Shown one piece after another: positions 19,289-30,313 of a stretch of 64,000 nucleotides of DNA. The stretch is from NCBI RefSeq assembly GCF_018860855.1, contig NZ_JAHKQE010000025.1, positions 24,146 through 88,145 on the forward strand. The letters are read 5' to 3'. How positions within the stretch are numbered: position 1 is the first letter of the stretch; the number at the start of each line of letters is the position of its first letter. This DNA comes from Amphritea atlantica (GTDB lineage: Bacteria; Pseudomonadota; Gammaproteobacteria; Pseudomonadales; Balneatricaceae). Both the position numbers and the translations under genes were made by a program. The notes beneath the pieces were generated by a model. The model worked only from the letters and a program-made list of their open reading frames with translations. It ran no database searches and was not told where the DNA came from.

Positions 19289-20746
19289 ATGGAATGGGAA
19301 GCAGTCATCGGGCTTGAGATTCACGCCCAACTGGCGACTAAGTCCAAAATATTTTCGGGTGCCAGCACCGCCTTTGGTGCCGAGCCGAATACCCAAGCCT
19401 GCGCCGTTGATTTAGCGTTGCCAGGCACCTTACCGGTATTTAACGGTGAAGCACTGCGGATGGCGGTATTATTTGGCTTAGCTATCGACGCAGAGATCGG
19501 TTACACCTCGGTGTTCGACCGTAAAAACTACTTTTATCCCGATCTACCGAAAGGTTATCAAACCAGCCAACTGTTCCACCCGATCGTTGGCACCGGCTAT
19601 GTGGATATCACCCTCGACGACGGCACCATTAAACGTGTCGGTGTGACCCGTGCCCACCTAGAAGAGGATGCGGGTAAGTCTCTGCATGAAGAGTTCCCTA
19701 ACATGACCGGTATCGATCTTAACCGAGCAGGTACGCCACTGCTGGAGATCGTCTCCGAACCGGATATGCGCAGTGCCGAAGAAGCGGTTGCCTACGTGAA
19801 GAAAATTCATGCCATCGTAACCAATCTCGGCATCTGTGACGGCAACATGGCAGAAGGTTCTTTCCGTTGTGACTGCAACGTATCGGTACGTTATAAGGGT
19901 GAAGAAGAGTTCGGTAACCGTACCGAAAGCAAGAACATCAACTCTTTCCGCTTTATCGAAAAAGCGATCAAAGGCGAGATTATCCGCCAGATCGATATTC
20001 TCGAAGACGGTGGCCATATCACTCAGGAAACCCGCCTGTATGATGCCAACAAAGATGAAACTCGCCCAATGCGAAGCAAGGAAGAAGCCAACGATTACCG
20101 TTACTTCCCCTGCCCCGACCTGCTGCCGATCGTCATCGATGATGATTATGTTAATCAGGTACGTGCAACACTGCCTGAACTACCCGATGCCCGTAAAGCC
20201 CGGTTTATTGAGCAATATAAACTGAGTGAATATGACGCAATGGTGCTGTCCGCCTATCGTGATCTAAGCCACTACTTTGAAACCGTCGCTAACACCGCAG
20301 ACGATGCCAAACTAGCCGCTAACTGGGTGATGGGCGAACTGTCCAAGCTTCTTAATCAGAATGATACCGACATTAAAGATTCACCGGTCTCTGCTGAACA
20401 GCTCGGCGGTCTGCTATTACGCATTAAAGACAACACCATTACCGGCAAAATAGCCAAACAGGTGTTCGAAGCGATGTGGGCAGGTGAAGGCTCTGCGGAT
20501 GAGGTGATCGAATCCAAAGGCCTGAAACAGGTAACCGATAGTGGTGCGATCGAATCGATGGTCGATGATGTCATCGCCGCTAATCAGCCACAGGTTGATC
20601 AGTATGTGAATGCTGAGCCCGATAAACGCGGCAAGATGATCGGCTTCTTTATGGGTAAAGTGATGCAAGCGTCTCAGGGCAAAGCGAACCCTGGTCAAGT
20701 GCAAGGCCTGCTAAAACAGAAACTGGATGCATTAGCCAACGGCTAA
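19289..20746 (+). CDS. gatB: Aspartyl/glutamyl-tRNA amidotransferase subunit B
   Basis: GatB binds the misacylated tRNA, activates its acid side chain with ATP and amidates it with ammonia channelled from GatA. I place the start at 19289 ([24 protein letters not shown]), the family N-terminus; an in-frame start 24 bases upstream adds eight unsupported residues. Other hallmarks are [39 protein letters not shown] and the C-terminal YqeY-like tail domain ending near [16 protein letters not shown]. Length is 485 residues. A strong intrinsic terminator follows. Confidence 0.97.
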   Translation: MEWEAVIGLEIHAQLATKSKIFSGASTAFGAEPNTQACAVDLALPGTLPVFNGEALRMAVLFGLAIDAEIGYTSVFDRKNYFYPDLPKGYQTSQLFHPIVGTGYVDITLDDGTIKRVGVTRAHLEEDAGKSLHEEFPNMTGIDLNRAGTPLLEIVSEPDMRSAEEAVAYVKKIHAIVTNLGICDGNMAEGSFRCDCNVSVRYKGEEEFGNRTESKNINSFRFIEKAIKGEIIRQIDILEDGGHITQETRLYDANKDETRPMRSKEEANDYRYFPCPDLLPIVIDDDYVNQVRATLPELPDARKARFIEQYKLSEYDAMVLSAYRDLSHYFETVANTADDAKLAANWVMGELSKLLNQNDTDIKDSPVSAEQLGGLLLRIKDNTITGKIAKQVFEAMWAGEGSADEVIESKGLKQVTDSGAIESMVDDVIAANQPQVDQYVNAEPDKRGKMIGFFMGKVMQASQGKANPGQVQGLLKQKLDALANG

Positions 20747-20770
20747 CACGACTTCGCCGTGACGCATCTA

Positions 20771-20804
20771 AACCGGTCGATATTATCGTATCGATCGGTT
20801 TTTT
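20771..20804 (+). terminator. Intrinsic terminator of gatCAB
   Basis: AACCGGTCGAT (20771-20781) pairs with ATCGATCGGTT (20790-20800) with one wobble pair and a short loop, followed by a run of T. It lies 25 bases after the gatB stop. Confidence 0.8.
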
Positions 20805-20829
20805 ACCTTTAAAGCCGCTTCACTCCCCG

Positions 20830-21744
20830 TTAGTGATCAACGCCTCGCTGCAAAGCTTGTTGATAACGATCCTCGAATCGCCCCTTGAGCCACTCGCTCA
20901 ACGCTCTCACCCGCTTCAACTGATGTCGCAACGGCGGACATAACAGTGTTAGCTGTGTATTTTCCGACCACTCTGGCAACACCTCGACTAATCGACCCCG
21001 CTGGAGATCCGCTTGCACATACACATCGGCAAGCCGCGTAACGCCTAACCCAGCCAGTGCAGCTTGCCGCATCACTCGACCGCTACTCACCTTAATCCCC
21101 TGCTCAACATGCACGGTCCTGCGCTCATCTCCCCGACTCAATGTCCAATGATCCACACTGCCACAAATTAATGACAATGCTTTCAGGTCTTCTGGATTTT
21201 CAATAAGGTGATTACCCTGCAAAAAATCGGGACTGGCCACATAACGCGTCGTCACCCGGTGCAGTTTGCGAGCAATCAAGCTTGAGTTCGGTAACTCACC
21301 CATACGCATCACCAGATCATAATGATTAGCGATCAGATCAACCTGTACACTGGAAAAATCCAGATCCACACAGATCCCCGGATGCTGTCGTTGAAAATCT
21401 ATCACCAATGGCGCTAACAGCTCTTCGCCGATCAAACCGCCCACCGCATTCATGCGAATCACACCTTTCAGCTCGTCTGTCGATTGGCTAGCCCATTCCG
21501 CCGCCGCATCCAACTGCTGCATCGCTAATTTACAGCGTTCATAGTAGCCCTGACCGATCTCAGTCAATCGCAACTGCCGAGTTGTGCGATACAACAGCTG
21601 CACACTCAATACCGCTTCCAGCTCTGAGACTAACTGGCTCAGATGTGCCTTAGAAAAACCAGAAACCTCAGCCGCCGCCGTAAAACCGCCCGACTCTGCC
21701 ACATAGATAAAGGCACGAATACCGCGCCACGAGACATTGTTCAT
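20830..21744 (-). CDS. LysR family transcriptional regulator
   Basis: The protein has the LysR architecture: an N-terminal winged helix-turn-helix (WRGIRAFIYVAESGGFTAAAEVSGFSKAHLSQLVSELE) followed by a type 2 periplasmic-binding-like effector domain. I place the start at the ATG at 21744, giving 304 residues; a start 9 bases upstream is possible. It is divergent from the SDR gene at 21858, so it probably controls that gene and itself from the 113-base gap, where an imperfect ATTA...TAAT dyad (21767-21790) is visible. The effector is unknown. It belongs to the CrgA/AaeR-like subgroup by general appearance. Confidence 0.9.
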   Translation of the reverse strand: MNNVSWRGIRAFIYVAESGGFTAAAEVSGFSKAHLSQLVSELEAVLSVQLLYRTTRQLRLTEIGQGYYERCKLAMQQLDAAAEWASQSTDELKGVIRMNAVGGLIGEELLAPLVIDFQRQHPGICVDLDFSSVQVDLIANHYDLVMRMGELPNSSLIARKLHRVTTRYVASPDFLQGNHLIENPEDLKALSLICGSVDHWTLSRGDERRTVHVEQGIKVSSGRVMRQAALAGLGVTRLADVYVQADLQRGRLVEVLPEWSENTQLTLLCPPLRHQLKRVRALSEWLKGRFEDRYQQALQRGVDH

Positions 21745-21857
21745 ATATACCAAACAATTATTTCAGATTAAGGATATTTATCACCCTAATATAGCGGCCT
21801 ATCATCTGCAACATCGATTCACTTCAATGCCTTTTGGCATTTAACACCCGAGATAAA

Positions 21858-22583
21858 ATGACGACTCAACCACTTATTGTTATCACCGGCGCTAGCGCTG
21901 GCATTGGCGCGGCCATGGCACAACAGTTTTCAGCCGCAGGACACCCTTTATTACTCCTCGCCCGCCGCGTGGACAAACTAGAGGCTCTAGCCCTCCCGAA
22001 CACATTATGTCGTCAAGTCGATGTAACCGACGCTGCAGCTTTACGGGTAGCGATCAAAGAAGCAGAAGCGGTTCATGGCCCGGTAGACTGTCTAATTAAC
22101 AATGCTGGTTTAATGCTATTAGGACAGATCGACACTCAAGACCCTATGGAGTGGCAGCGTATGTATGATCTTAACGTACTCGCACTGCTAAACAGCATGC
22201 AGGCGGTACTGGGTGACATGAAAGCTCGCAAGGGCGGCACTATTATCAATATCAGTTCAATTGCCGGTAAAAAATCATTCCCAAATCATGCCGCTTATGT
22301 AGGCAGCAAGTTCGCTGTTTCCGCCATCAGCGAGAATGTCCGTGAAGAGGTCGCCGATGATAATGTCCGTATCATGACGATCTGTCCGGGCGCGGTAGAG
22401 ACTGAATTATTGAGTCACACCACCTCGCAGGAGATTATTGATAACTATGAGGATTGGAAAGAATCGATGGGAGGGATATTAGCCCCTGATGATATTGCTC
22501 GCACCGCTGTGTTTATGTATTCACAACCGCAAAACATCAATATTCGCGATGTGTTGATCACCGCAACTCGTCAACAAGCGTAA
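21858..22583 (+). CDS. SDR family NAD(P)-dependent oxidoreductase (YdfG-like)
   Basis: This is a classical short-chain dehydrogenase of 241 residues. The cofactor motif TGASAGIG lies at about residues 11-18, NNAGLM near 82, the catalytic Ser in NISSIAGKKSF near 133, and the YVGSK Tyr-Lys pair near 149-153, followed by CPGAVETEL. The Arg pair after the second strand (LARRVDKLEAL) suggests NADP(H). The overall sequence resembles YdfG-type 3-hydroxy acid or malonic semialdehyde dehydrogenases. It is divergent from a LysR gene. The substrate is not deducible. Confidence 0.88.
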   Translation: MTTQPLIVITGASAGIGAAMAQQFSAAGHPLLLLARRVDKLEALALPNTLCRQVDVTDAAALRVAIKEAEAVHGPVDCLINNAGLMLLGQIDTQDPMEWQRMYDLNVLALLNSMQAVLGDMKARKGGTIINISSIAGKKSFPNHAAYVGSKFAVSAISENVREEVADDNVRIMTICPGAVETELLSHTTSQEIIDNYEDWKESMGGILAPDDIARTAVFMYSQPQNINIRDVLITATRQQA

Positions 22584-22628
22584 TACCTATCGACTCTATT
22601 TAAACCAAGCAAAAGCCATTTTTGAAGC

Positions 22629-22657
22629 GAAAAAAAGCCCCCGCGATAAGCGGGGGC
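22629..22657 (-). terminator. Intrinsic terminator of the TorF-like porin gene
   Basis: GCCCCCGC (22637-22644) and GCGGGGGC (22650-22657) form a perfect 8-bp GC stem with a short loop. On the minus strand it is followed by TTTTTTT, so it terminates transcription from the porin gene at 22717-23367. Confidence 0.85.
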
Positions 22658-22716
22658 CAGATGAGCGTATTAAATAGTAGAGGCGTTATAAAGCTCGCTC
22701 TCAAACCTCATCCCAT

Positions 22717-23367
22717 TTAAAACAGATCGAAGCTTTTGCTGATAGTAAATGTCAGTTGGTCGCTATCACTCACCCAATTATTAGTAGCAGAGCTATCATC
22801 GTCCGGGAAGATCGCCGCAACAGACATATCCAACCCTTCATAAGTCATGCCATAGCCTGCCTCAAAATAAGAGCCATCAACCTCATCACCATAAACACCG
22901 TACGTCAGGTAAGCGCCTTCATACTCACCAGTAATACTGGCGAAGGTATAATCAACATCTGCAGCGCCCGGCGATTCATAAGTCCCGATATTATAACCAA
23001 CAGAGATCGGGCCATAACCCGCACTTAGGTTATACTCAAAATATTCTCCCGTGGCAGATTCATCATAGTAATAGCCAATAATGCCTACACCATAGCTAAA
23101 GTCTTCAATCGAACCGTTATAACCCGCATATAGATCATATTCCAAATCGCTTGGCAAAGAAGCGAGCCAAGTACCGGCATAAAAGCCCATCTCGCTTTCA
23201 TAATCCAACCCACCCATCATACTCGCGTTACCGCCATCACCAGATTGGTCAAGACCACGATACCAATAATCACTCATAGCACCAACGTTAGCCGACACAC
23301 CGGCAAAGCTTGCAGCAGAAGCTGTCAACAGAGCAGAAGCGATCAGTGTTTTCGTAAACTTTTTCAT
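22717..23367 (-). CDS. TorF family putative outer-membrane porin
   Basis: The 216-residue protein has a clear signal peptide (MKKFTKTLIASALLTASAASFA, cleaved near residue 22). The rest is a beta-barrel-like region dominated by aromatic, Gly, Ser and acidic residues, ending with the C-terminal aromatic KSFDLF expected of outer-membrane barrels. The pattern ANVGAMSDYWYRGLDQS near the mature N-terminus is typical of the TIGR02001/TorF family. I choose the ATG at 23367 because it begins the signal peptide; 11 additional codons upstream are unlikely. The substrate is unknown. It is monocistronic with its own terminator. Confidence 0.85.
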   Translation of the reverse strand: MKKFTKTLIASALLTASAASFAGVSANVGAMSDYWYRGLDQSGDGGNASMMGGLDYESEMGFYAGTWLASLPSDLEYDLYAGYNGSIEDFSYGVGIIGYYYDESATGEYFEYNLSAGYGPISVGYNIGTYESPGAADVDYTFASITGEYEGAYLTYGVYGDEVDGSYFEAGYGMTYEGLDMSVAAIFPDDDSSATNNWVSDSDQLTFTISKSFDLF

Positions 23368-23672
23368 AACGGTTTTCCTTACAGGTTTATATTTTTGCAA
23401 AGCAAAAAAACATCAAAACTGTAAGAGCTAGAGCAATTGGCACGCCAATAGCGTACCAATACATTACTAATCAACAGGTTAAATCATAATAACGATAAGC
23501 AACCGTCCTCGATGAGAACCATAAGCGCGCAAGATATACCTCACCGCACCAAAACGTCACAAAAGTGTCACCTATTAGACACACCGATAAATATATATAA
23601 AAAAGTGATCCAAAACAGTCAAAAAACGTCTAATATCCACTTAGATATCGGTTTTTTCACAGGAGTCACAGT
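23368..23672. promoter_or_regulatory. Divergent control region of the porin and msrA genes
   Basis: This 305-base gap separates two divergent genes. It contains a short dyad TTGGCACGCCAA (23437-23448), A/T-rich sequence around 23580-23620 and an AGGAG ribosome site before msrA (23661). I see no clear consensus -35/-10 pair and no small gene. Confidence 0.4.
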
Positions 23673-24143
23673 ATGCCAACCGCAACATTTGCAGCAGGAT
23701 GCTTTTGGGGAGTTGAAGCACGTTTCGCCAACACTCCCGGAGTCACCTCAACCGCTGTAGGCTACATGGGTGGACATACACAAAATCCCACCTATAAAGA
23801 GATCTGCAACAAAACCACCGGCCATGCCGAAGTGGTACAGTTGGAGTTTGATGATCAAATCATCAGTTATGACACCCTGTTAGATATATTCTGGCAGATG
23901 CATGATCCAACCACCCTTAACCGCCAGGGCCCTGATGTCGGCGATCAGTATCGTTCAGAAATTTTTTACCATAATGATCAGCAACGCATTATGGCGGAAC
24001 AAAGCAAGGTCGTGCTAGATAAGAGCGGTATCTTCGGTAATCCCATTGTGACAGAGATCACACCGGCCGCTGAGTTTTGGCGGGCTGAGGAATATCATCA
24101 ACAATATAATGCCAAGAACGGCCACGGCGGTTGCGCTATCTGA
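23673..24143 (+). CDS. msrA: Peptide-methionine (S)-S-oxide reductase MsrA
   Basis: MsrA reduces the S epimer of methionine sulfoxide in proteins and free methionine. The short 156-residue form has the catalytic GCFWGVE motif with Cys10, then [27 protein letters not shown], and a possible resolving Cys near the C-terminus (HGGCAI). No signal peptide is present, so it is cytoplasmic. It is followed by an intrinsic terminator and is divergent from the porin gene. Confidence 0.96.
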   Translation: MPTATFAAGCFWGVEARFANTPGVTSTAVGYMGGHTQNPTYKEICNKTTGHAEVVQLEFDDQIISYDTLLDIFWQMHDPTTLNRQGPDVGDQYRSEIFYHNDQQRIMAEQSKVVLDKSGIFGNPIVTEITPAAEFWRAEEYHQQYNAKNGHGGCAI

Positions 24144-24191
24144 GTATTAACGCTTTTGCTGGGAAAACCCCATGCAAACATGAAAACCAAT

Positions 24192-24227
24192 AAAAAAGCC
24201 GTCGATAGTAATATCGACGGCTTTTTA
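24192..24227. terminator. Bidirectional terminator between msrA and fadH
   Basis: AAAAAGCCGTCGAT and ATCGACGGCTTTTT pair perfectly around a short AGTAAT loop, with T runs on both strands. It serves the convergent msrA and fadH genes. Confidence 0.88.
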
Positions 24228-24279
24228 GTTGAGCGGCTAACAACGTAACCCTATAATTTAAAACACAACTCGCCTAGTC

Positions 24280-26319
<2,040 letters not shown>

Positions 26320-26395
26320 TCAATATTCTTATTTTCTGATCACACAACCAACACAGGCTGTTAAAGACACAGCAAAAAAGTCGCTTACAATGAAC

Positions 26396-26408
26396 TGGAC
26401 AGTGTCAA
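26396..26408. promoter_or_regulatory. Candidate TetR operator 1
   Basis: The 13-base sequence TGGACAGTGTCAA is an imperfect TTGACA-N-TGTCAA palindrome. It lies between fadH and the divergent tetR-type gene. Its centre is 27 bases (about 2.5 helical turns) from the centre of operator 2. Confidence 0.55.
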
Positions 26409-26422
26409 GATAAAGCGATATT

Positions 26423-26435
26423 TTGACACTGTCAA
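26423..26435. promoter_or_regulatory. Candidate TetR operator 2
   Basis: TTGACACTGTCAA is a perfect 6-bp dyad around a central C, 22 bases before the tetR start codon. It repeats the core of operator 1, which supports autoregulation and control of fadH. Confidence 0.6.
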
Positions 26436-26457
26436 GATTGGTTGATAAATTGCCTTG

Positions 26458-27078
26458 ATGAAAACGACCAACACCTCAGCAACCACACGCAATTATCATC
26501 ATGGTGATTTGTACCAAACACTGTTGCAAGCCGCGACCGATATGATCGCCGAGGGCGGTAGTGAAAGCCTATCAATGCGTAAACTAGCCGACCGCGTCGG
26601 TGTTTCCCGCACCGCGCCCTATCATCACTTCAAAGATAAAAACGCCCTATTGTGTGCCATTGCCGAACAGGGGTTTAAGAATGTCGAAAAACTGCTAGAA
26701 GAGGTCAGAATCCGAGAGAAAGACGAGCCATTAAAACTCATTTTTACCGAATATTTTCACCACTATATCAAACGCGCCTATCAGCACCGAGAGCAATACG
26801 ATCTGATGTTTGGCCGTGAGATCTGGCGGTATGGCTCACCCACAGAGTCCTTGCAAATCATATCCCGCCAGCACTTCAAGAGTTGGTTAAACTGGATTGA
26901 GCGCTTATGTGAACAAGACGTTATCCGCACCGATGACTCCCCCCTCAGAACCGCACAGGTCTGCTGGGCCACACTGCATGGACTTTGTCGCCTATTAAAT
27001 GATGGCATCTATACAGAACAGAGCCAGTTAGATGAGATAGCGAATGCCGCCGTTGAGATGATGCTTAAAAAGCCATAG
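26458..27078 (+). CDS. TetR/AcrR family transcriptional regulator
   Basis: The 206-residue protein has an N-terminal TetR helix-turn-helix (NYHHGDLYQTLLQAATDMIAEGG, then SLSMRKLADRVGVSRTAPYHHFKDK) and a C-terminal helical ligand/dimerisation domain containing the WATLHGLCRLL pattern of the WHG-type TetR C-domain. I start it at the ATG at 26458 rather than the TTG one codon earlier. It is divergent from fadH; the spacing and the two dyads suggest that it represses fadH and itself, perhaps in response to an acyl-CoA. The ligand is inferred from context only. Confidence 0.9.
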   Translation: MKTTNTSATTRNYHHGDLYQTLLQAATDMIAEGGSESLSMRKLADRVGVSRTAPYHHFKDKNALLCAIAEQGFKNVEKLLEEVRIREKDEPLKLIFTEYFHHYIKRAYQHREQYDLMFGREIWRYGSPTESLQIISRQHFKSWLNWIERLCEQDVIRTDDSPLRTAQVCWATLHGLCRLLNDGIYTEQSQLDEIANAAVEMMLKKP

Positions 27079-27152
27079 AATATGAGCAGCTAAATATCTT
27101 AATTAATACTCTGCCCGCTGAAAATCCGTCCTTTTATAATAAAACAATTAAC

Positions 27153-28109
27153 CTATATCTCCGGCGCAAAAAACTCCCCTCGCCAATGCCCCGCCTGCTG
27201 CTCTTGTTGCACGACCTCATAAATCAATGGAATAACGGCCCGCATTAAAGAGGTGCGCGGTCGATTCGCTGCTCGAGTGATGTAGACATCACGTTTCATA
27301 CAAGGATCAACAATCTCAAGCGCATGCACCTGACCGGTTTCCTCTAAGTGATAAAAAGAGGACGATGGGCTCAACAGCATGCCATAACCATCGGATACAT
27401 AACGCAGGGTTGTCATCAACTGGCCAAAGCCAGGCTTGTGCCGCACGTTAATACCGTGCCGTTGTTCATACTGTCGCAATACATAGCCCAACGAATCTTG
27501 TCGGCCGGTCACAATGACTTCATGTTTGGCTAATTCAGCAAAAGAAATACTCTCTCGCTGGCGCAAAGGTTTTTGTGAGCTCACTTGCGGAGTATCTCCC
27601 ATCGCTAAATAGAGGTTCTCTCTGAACAAGTGTTCCTGCGTCAACTGCTTCATATCACTACCGTCTGGTGATGAGATAGCAAGATCAATCTCTCCATTCA
27701 GTAACTGCGCCGATAAGCTATAGGATAGACCGGCAAACAGATCCAATTCTATTTTCGGATAGCGCTGTTCGACCAGTTTCAATAGAGGCACCGACACCAC
27801 GTTACCTATCGGTTGCGTCATCCCCAATACCAAGCGCCCTGCTGGCTCTTGTTCCGACTGTCTGATATCTAGCTTGGCCTGATCAACCTGACGCATAATA
27901 GATTCAGCATGCGCCTTAAATAGCTGACCACTTTCCGTCAACCTGACGCCCCGATAATCACGATCAAACAGCGAGGTGCCCAGTTCATGCTCAAGGTTCT
28001 CTAATTGCAGACTGATGCTTGGCTGAGCAATCTCAAGCTCTCGCGCTGCTGCAGCGATACTGCATAATTCAGCGGTTTTAAGAAAATAGAGGAGTTGTTT
28101 ACTATTCAT
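27153..28109 (-). CDS. LysR family transcriptional regulator
   Basis: The 318-residue LysR protein begins MNSKQLLYFLKTAELCSIAAAARELEIAQPSISLQLENLE (winged HTH) and continues into the effector domain (GRLVLGMTQPIGNVVSVPLLKL). The ATG at 28109 gives the standard N-terminus; the longer frame from 28145 adds 12 residues before the HTH. It diverges from the class II aldolase gene at 28229, and a TATTG-N7-CAATA dyad lies in the gap. It probably controls the aldolase/reductase pair. It resembles the Nac/Cbl-like group with nitrogen or aromatic effectors, but the effector cannot be assigned. Confidence 0.9.
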   Translation of the reverse strand: MNSKQLLYFLKTAELCSIAAAARELEIAQPSISLQLENLEHELGTSLFDRDYRGVRLTESGQLFKAHAESIMRQVDQAKLDIRQSEQEPAGRLVLGMTQPIGNVVSVPLLKLVEQRYPKIELDLFAGLSYSLSAQLLNGEIDLAISSPDGSDMKQLTQEHLFRENLYLAMGDTPQVSSQKPLRQRESISFAELAKHEVIVTGRQDSLGYVLRQYEQRHGINVRHKPGFGQLMTTLRYVSDGYGMLLSPSSSFYHLEETGQVHALEIVDPCMKRDVYITRAANRPRTSLMRAVIPLIYEVVQQEQQAGHWRGEFFAPEI

Positions 28110-28130
28110 CAATGCAGCATATAAGAAAAA

Positions 28131-28147
28131 TATTGAGCATACCAATA
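28131..28147. promoter_or_regulatory. Candidate LysR-type operator
   Basis: TATTG (28131-28135) and CAATA (28143-28147) form a perfect 5-bp dyad with a 7-base spacer; this contains the T-N11-A pattern of LysR boxes. It sits between the lysR-type gene (start 28109) and the aldolase gene (start 28229). Confidence 0.5.
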
Positions 28148-28228
28148 CTTATTATTCTTTTTATTGCGCCAATTTTGATTAATATATTCATCAAAATCCG
28201 CACTATCATCAACCCCGAGGAAAAACGC

Positions 28229-28999
28229 ATGTCTTTATCTAATCGCTATTACGAACGCCCATCAAGATTCAGCGAAGCCGAATGGAATGCCCGTATTGAC
28301 TTAGCGGCGATGTACCGAATTTTTGCCTATATGAAATGGGATGAAGCGATCTATAACCACATCTCTTTGCGCGTTCCCGGTGAGGATAATCATTTCCTCA
28401 TCAACCCATTTGGCCTGCACTATAGCGAAGTTACGGCATCCAACTTAGTTAAAGTCGATATAGACGGCACCATCGTTGATCATTCCGACTGGCCGATCAA
28501 CCCCGCAGGCTTTACATTTCATAGCCAAATACATGATAAAGTTGAAAACGGGCACTGTGTTATGCACGTTCACACAACCCCAACGCTAGCCGTTTGTTGT
28601 TTAGAAGAAGGCTTGTCATACAGCAATTTTTATTCGGCACAGCTATATAACAAAGTGGCTTACCATGAGTTTGAAGGCATCACGGTACACCCAGATGAAG
28701 GTGAGCGTATCTTGGCTAGCGCAGGTGATAAGCCCGTATTAATGCTACGCAACCATGGCCCCGTTATTATCGGTGCCAACCTAGCTCAAGCATTCGCACT
28801 CATGTGGTTAGTCAACCGTGCGTGTGAAGTACAATGTGCCTCGATGGCGATGGGTAAGGTGCGAGAAATCCCCGAAGCTATCGTTAAAAAATGTACCGCC
28901 GATTCGCTCAACTTTAATCCTAAATACGGTGCGGGTGCTGATGTTTTCGCTGCTATGAAACGACTCGTTGAAAAACAAGACCCATCATACAAACGTTAA
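28229..28999 (+). CDS. Class II aldolase/adducin family protein
   Basis: The 256-residue protein belongs to the zinc-dependent class II aldolase/adducin family. Visible features are the N-terminal RIDLAAMYRIFAYMKWDEAIYNHISLRVP segment, the metal-binding VMHVHTTPTLAV histidine pair near residue 115, and LMLRNHGPVIIGAN near 175 with a third histidine. The start at 28229 gives the common N-terminus; an open frame upstream to 28112 encodes a hydrophobic stretch before it and is probably not translated. It stands 18 bases before a PanE-like reductase and is divergent from LysR. The substrate is unknown; such proteins cleave small hydroxy-acid or sugar-phosphate compounds. Confidence 0.88.
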   Translation: MSLSNRYYERPSRFSEAEWNARIDLAAMYRIFAYMKWDEAIYNHISLRVPGEDNHFLINPFGLHYSEVTASNLVKVDIDGTIVDHSDWPINPAGFTFHSQIHDKVENGHCVMHVHTTPTLAVCCLEEGLSYSNFYSAQLYNKVAYHEFEGITVHPDEGERILASAGDKPVLMLRNHGPVIIGANLAQAFALMWLVNRACEVQCASMAMGKVREIPEAIVKKCTADSLNFNPKYGAGADVFAAMKRLVEKQDPSYKR

Positions 29000-29017
29000 T
29001 CGACTATAGGCTTCTTT

Positions 29018-29995
29018 ATGAAGGTATGTGTATACGGTGCAGGTGCAATCGGGGGATTAATTGCAGCCCGCCTCAGCGCCGCTGGCGCAACAGTTTCGGT
29101 CATTGCCAGAGGGCAAACACTGTTGGCTTTACAGCAAAGCGGAGTCGGCCTTACTGAAGAGGGTGAAACCCGTTTTTATCCTGTGTCAGCGGTATCTCAA
29201 GCGAATGAACTCGATGTTCAAGACCTAATCATCATTGCCGTCAAACAACCCGCTGTCAGCCCTATCATCAAAGACATAAAACCCTTGATCGGTGAGCAAA
29301 CCCGCGTTCTGCTAGCCATGAATGGCGTGCCATGGTGGTTTTTTGATGGCTTACCAAAGGTAACCTCTGACCCTATACTCAAAACAGTTGACCCTCAAGG
29401 AGACCTACGAGATCACCTTCCTAGTCATCAGGTGATCGGCTGTGTTGTTCACTTAGCCGCCGCCTCGACCTCTCCCGGTGTGATTAAGCTCAGCACAGGC
29501 AATCACCTCATTATTGGTGAGCCTAATGGCGAGCCCTCAGCGCCAACACTGCAGGTCGGAGAACTTCTTAAAAAAAGCGGCTTTAGTGTCGACATATCCG
29601 CGACTATTCAGCGAAATATTTGGTTCAAACTACTCGGCAATATGACCATCAATCCGATTTCGGCACTCACTCGCGCAACCGCTGATCGCATACTCGATGA
29701 CCCACTGCTTAACCAGTTCTGCTGCAAAGCAATGACTGAAGCACTGGCCATCGGTCACGAGATTGGCTGTCCTATCGATCAAACACCCGAGGAAAGAAAC
29801 GCACAAACCCAAACGCTGGGGGCCTTTAAAACCTCTATGTTGCAAGATGTCGAAGCAGGCAAGCCCCTCGAATATATAGCACTTGTTGGTGTGGTATATG
29901 AAATAGCAGAAAAGCTAGGAATAGAGGTTCCTTATACTGCCGCGATCTATGGCTTAATTAGACAGTTGGACAAAAGCCTGCAAGCCAATCAATAA
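29018..29995 (+). CDS. 2-dehydropantoate 2-reductase family (PanE/ApbA-like) oxidoreductase
   Basis: The 325-residue protein has the N-terminal NADP-binding VYGAGAIGGLIAARLSAAGATVSVIARG and the ApbA C-terminal helical domain with NIWFKLLGNMTINPISALT near residue 205, which contains the catalytic lysine. PanE makes pantoate from ketopantoate, but many paralogues act on other 2-oxo or branched hydroxy acids. Its place after a class II aldolase under a divergent LysR favours a catabolic role over coenzyme A synthesis. No panB or panC lies nearby. Confidence 0.85.
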   Translation: MKVCVYGAGAIGGLIAARLSAAGATVSVIARGQTLLALQQSGVGLTEEGETRFYPVSAVSQANELDVQDLIIIAVKQPAVSPIIKDIKPLIGEQTRVLLAMNGVPWWFFDGLPKVTSDPILKTVDPQGDLRDHLPSHQVIGCVVHLAAASTSPGVIKLSTGNHLIIGEPNGEPSAPTLQVGELLKKSGFSVDISATIQRNIWFKLLGNMTINPISALTRATADRILDDPLLNQFCCKAMTEALAIGHEIGCPIDQTPEERNAQTQTLGAFKTSMLQDVEAGKPLEYIALVGVVYEIAEKLGIEVPYTAAIYGLIRQLDKSLQANQ

Positions 29996-30227
29996 TAAAT
30001 CAGCCCATTACTGCCGCCTTGAAAACCAAGCAGCCTCAATATAAGCCATCATTTCGTTTATATTGAGGTCAGTCGTACGACTAATGCTAAGACATCAGTT
30101 ACCGCTATCCCTCACAATCGAAGCTTTAAGAACAAAGCCGCAGGTGATAACTGAACCCGCCTTCTTCGACATGAAAAATAGATAAACTTGACAAAAATCG
30201 GCCATTTTCAGTGAATGTTCTCATCAG
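29996..30227. other. Gap after the PanE-like gene with dyad elements
   Basis: No gene is seen here. CCTCAATATAA (30034-30044) and TTATATTGAGG (30058-30068) form a perfect 11-bp inverted repeat with a 13-base loop. A perfect 10-base palindrome GTCGTACGAC follows at about 30073-30082. No T run follows, so the first hairpin may stop transcription only weakly, or it may be an operator. Confidence 0.5.
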
Positions 30228-30238
30228 CCCAAAAGAAG

Positions 30239-30285
30239 AAGGGCTTGTAGCCAGCCTCATCAAAGAAACTAACTCTCAAGCCCTT
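30239..30285 (-). terminator. Terminator of the TRAP binding-protein gene
   Basis: On the minus strand AAGGGCTTG and CAAGCCCTT (30277-30285 and 30239-30247) form a perfect 9-bp stem with a 29-base loop, followed by CTTCTTTT. It lies about 30 bases after the stop of the gene at 30314. The loop is long, so the confidence is moderate. Confidence 0.6.
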
Positions 30286-30313
30286 TAAAGACCCTAAATG
30301 TCTTTATATCATC

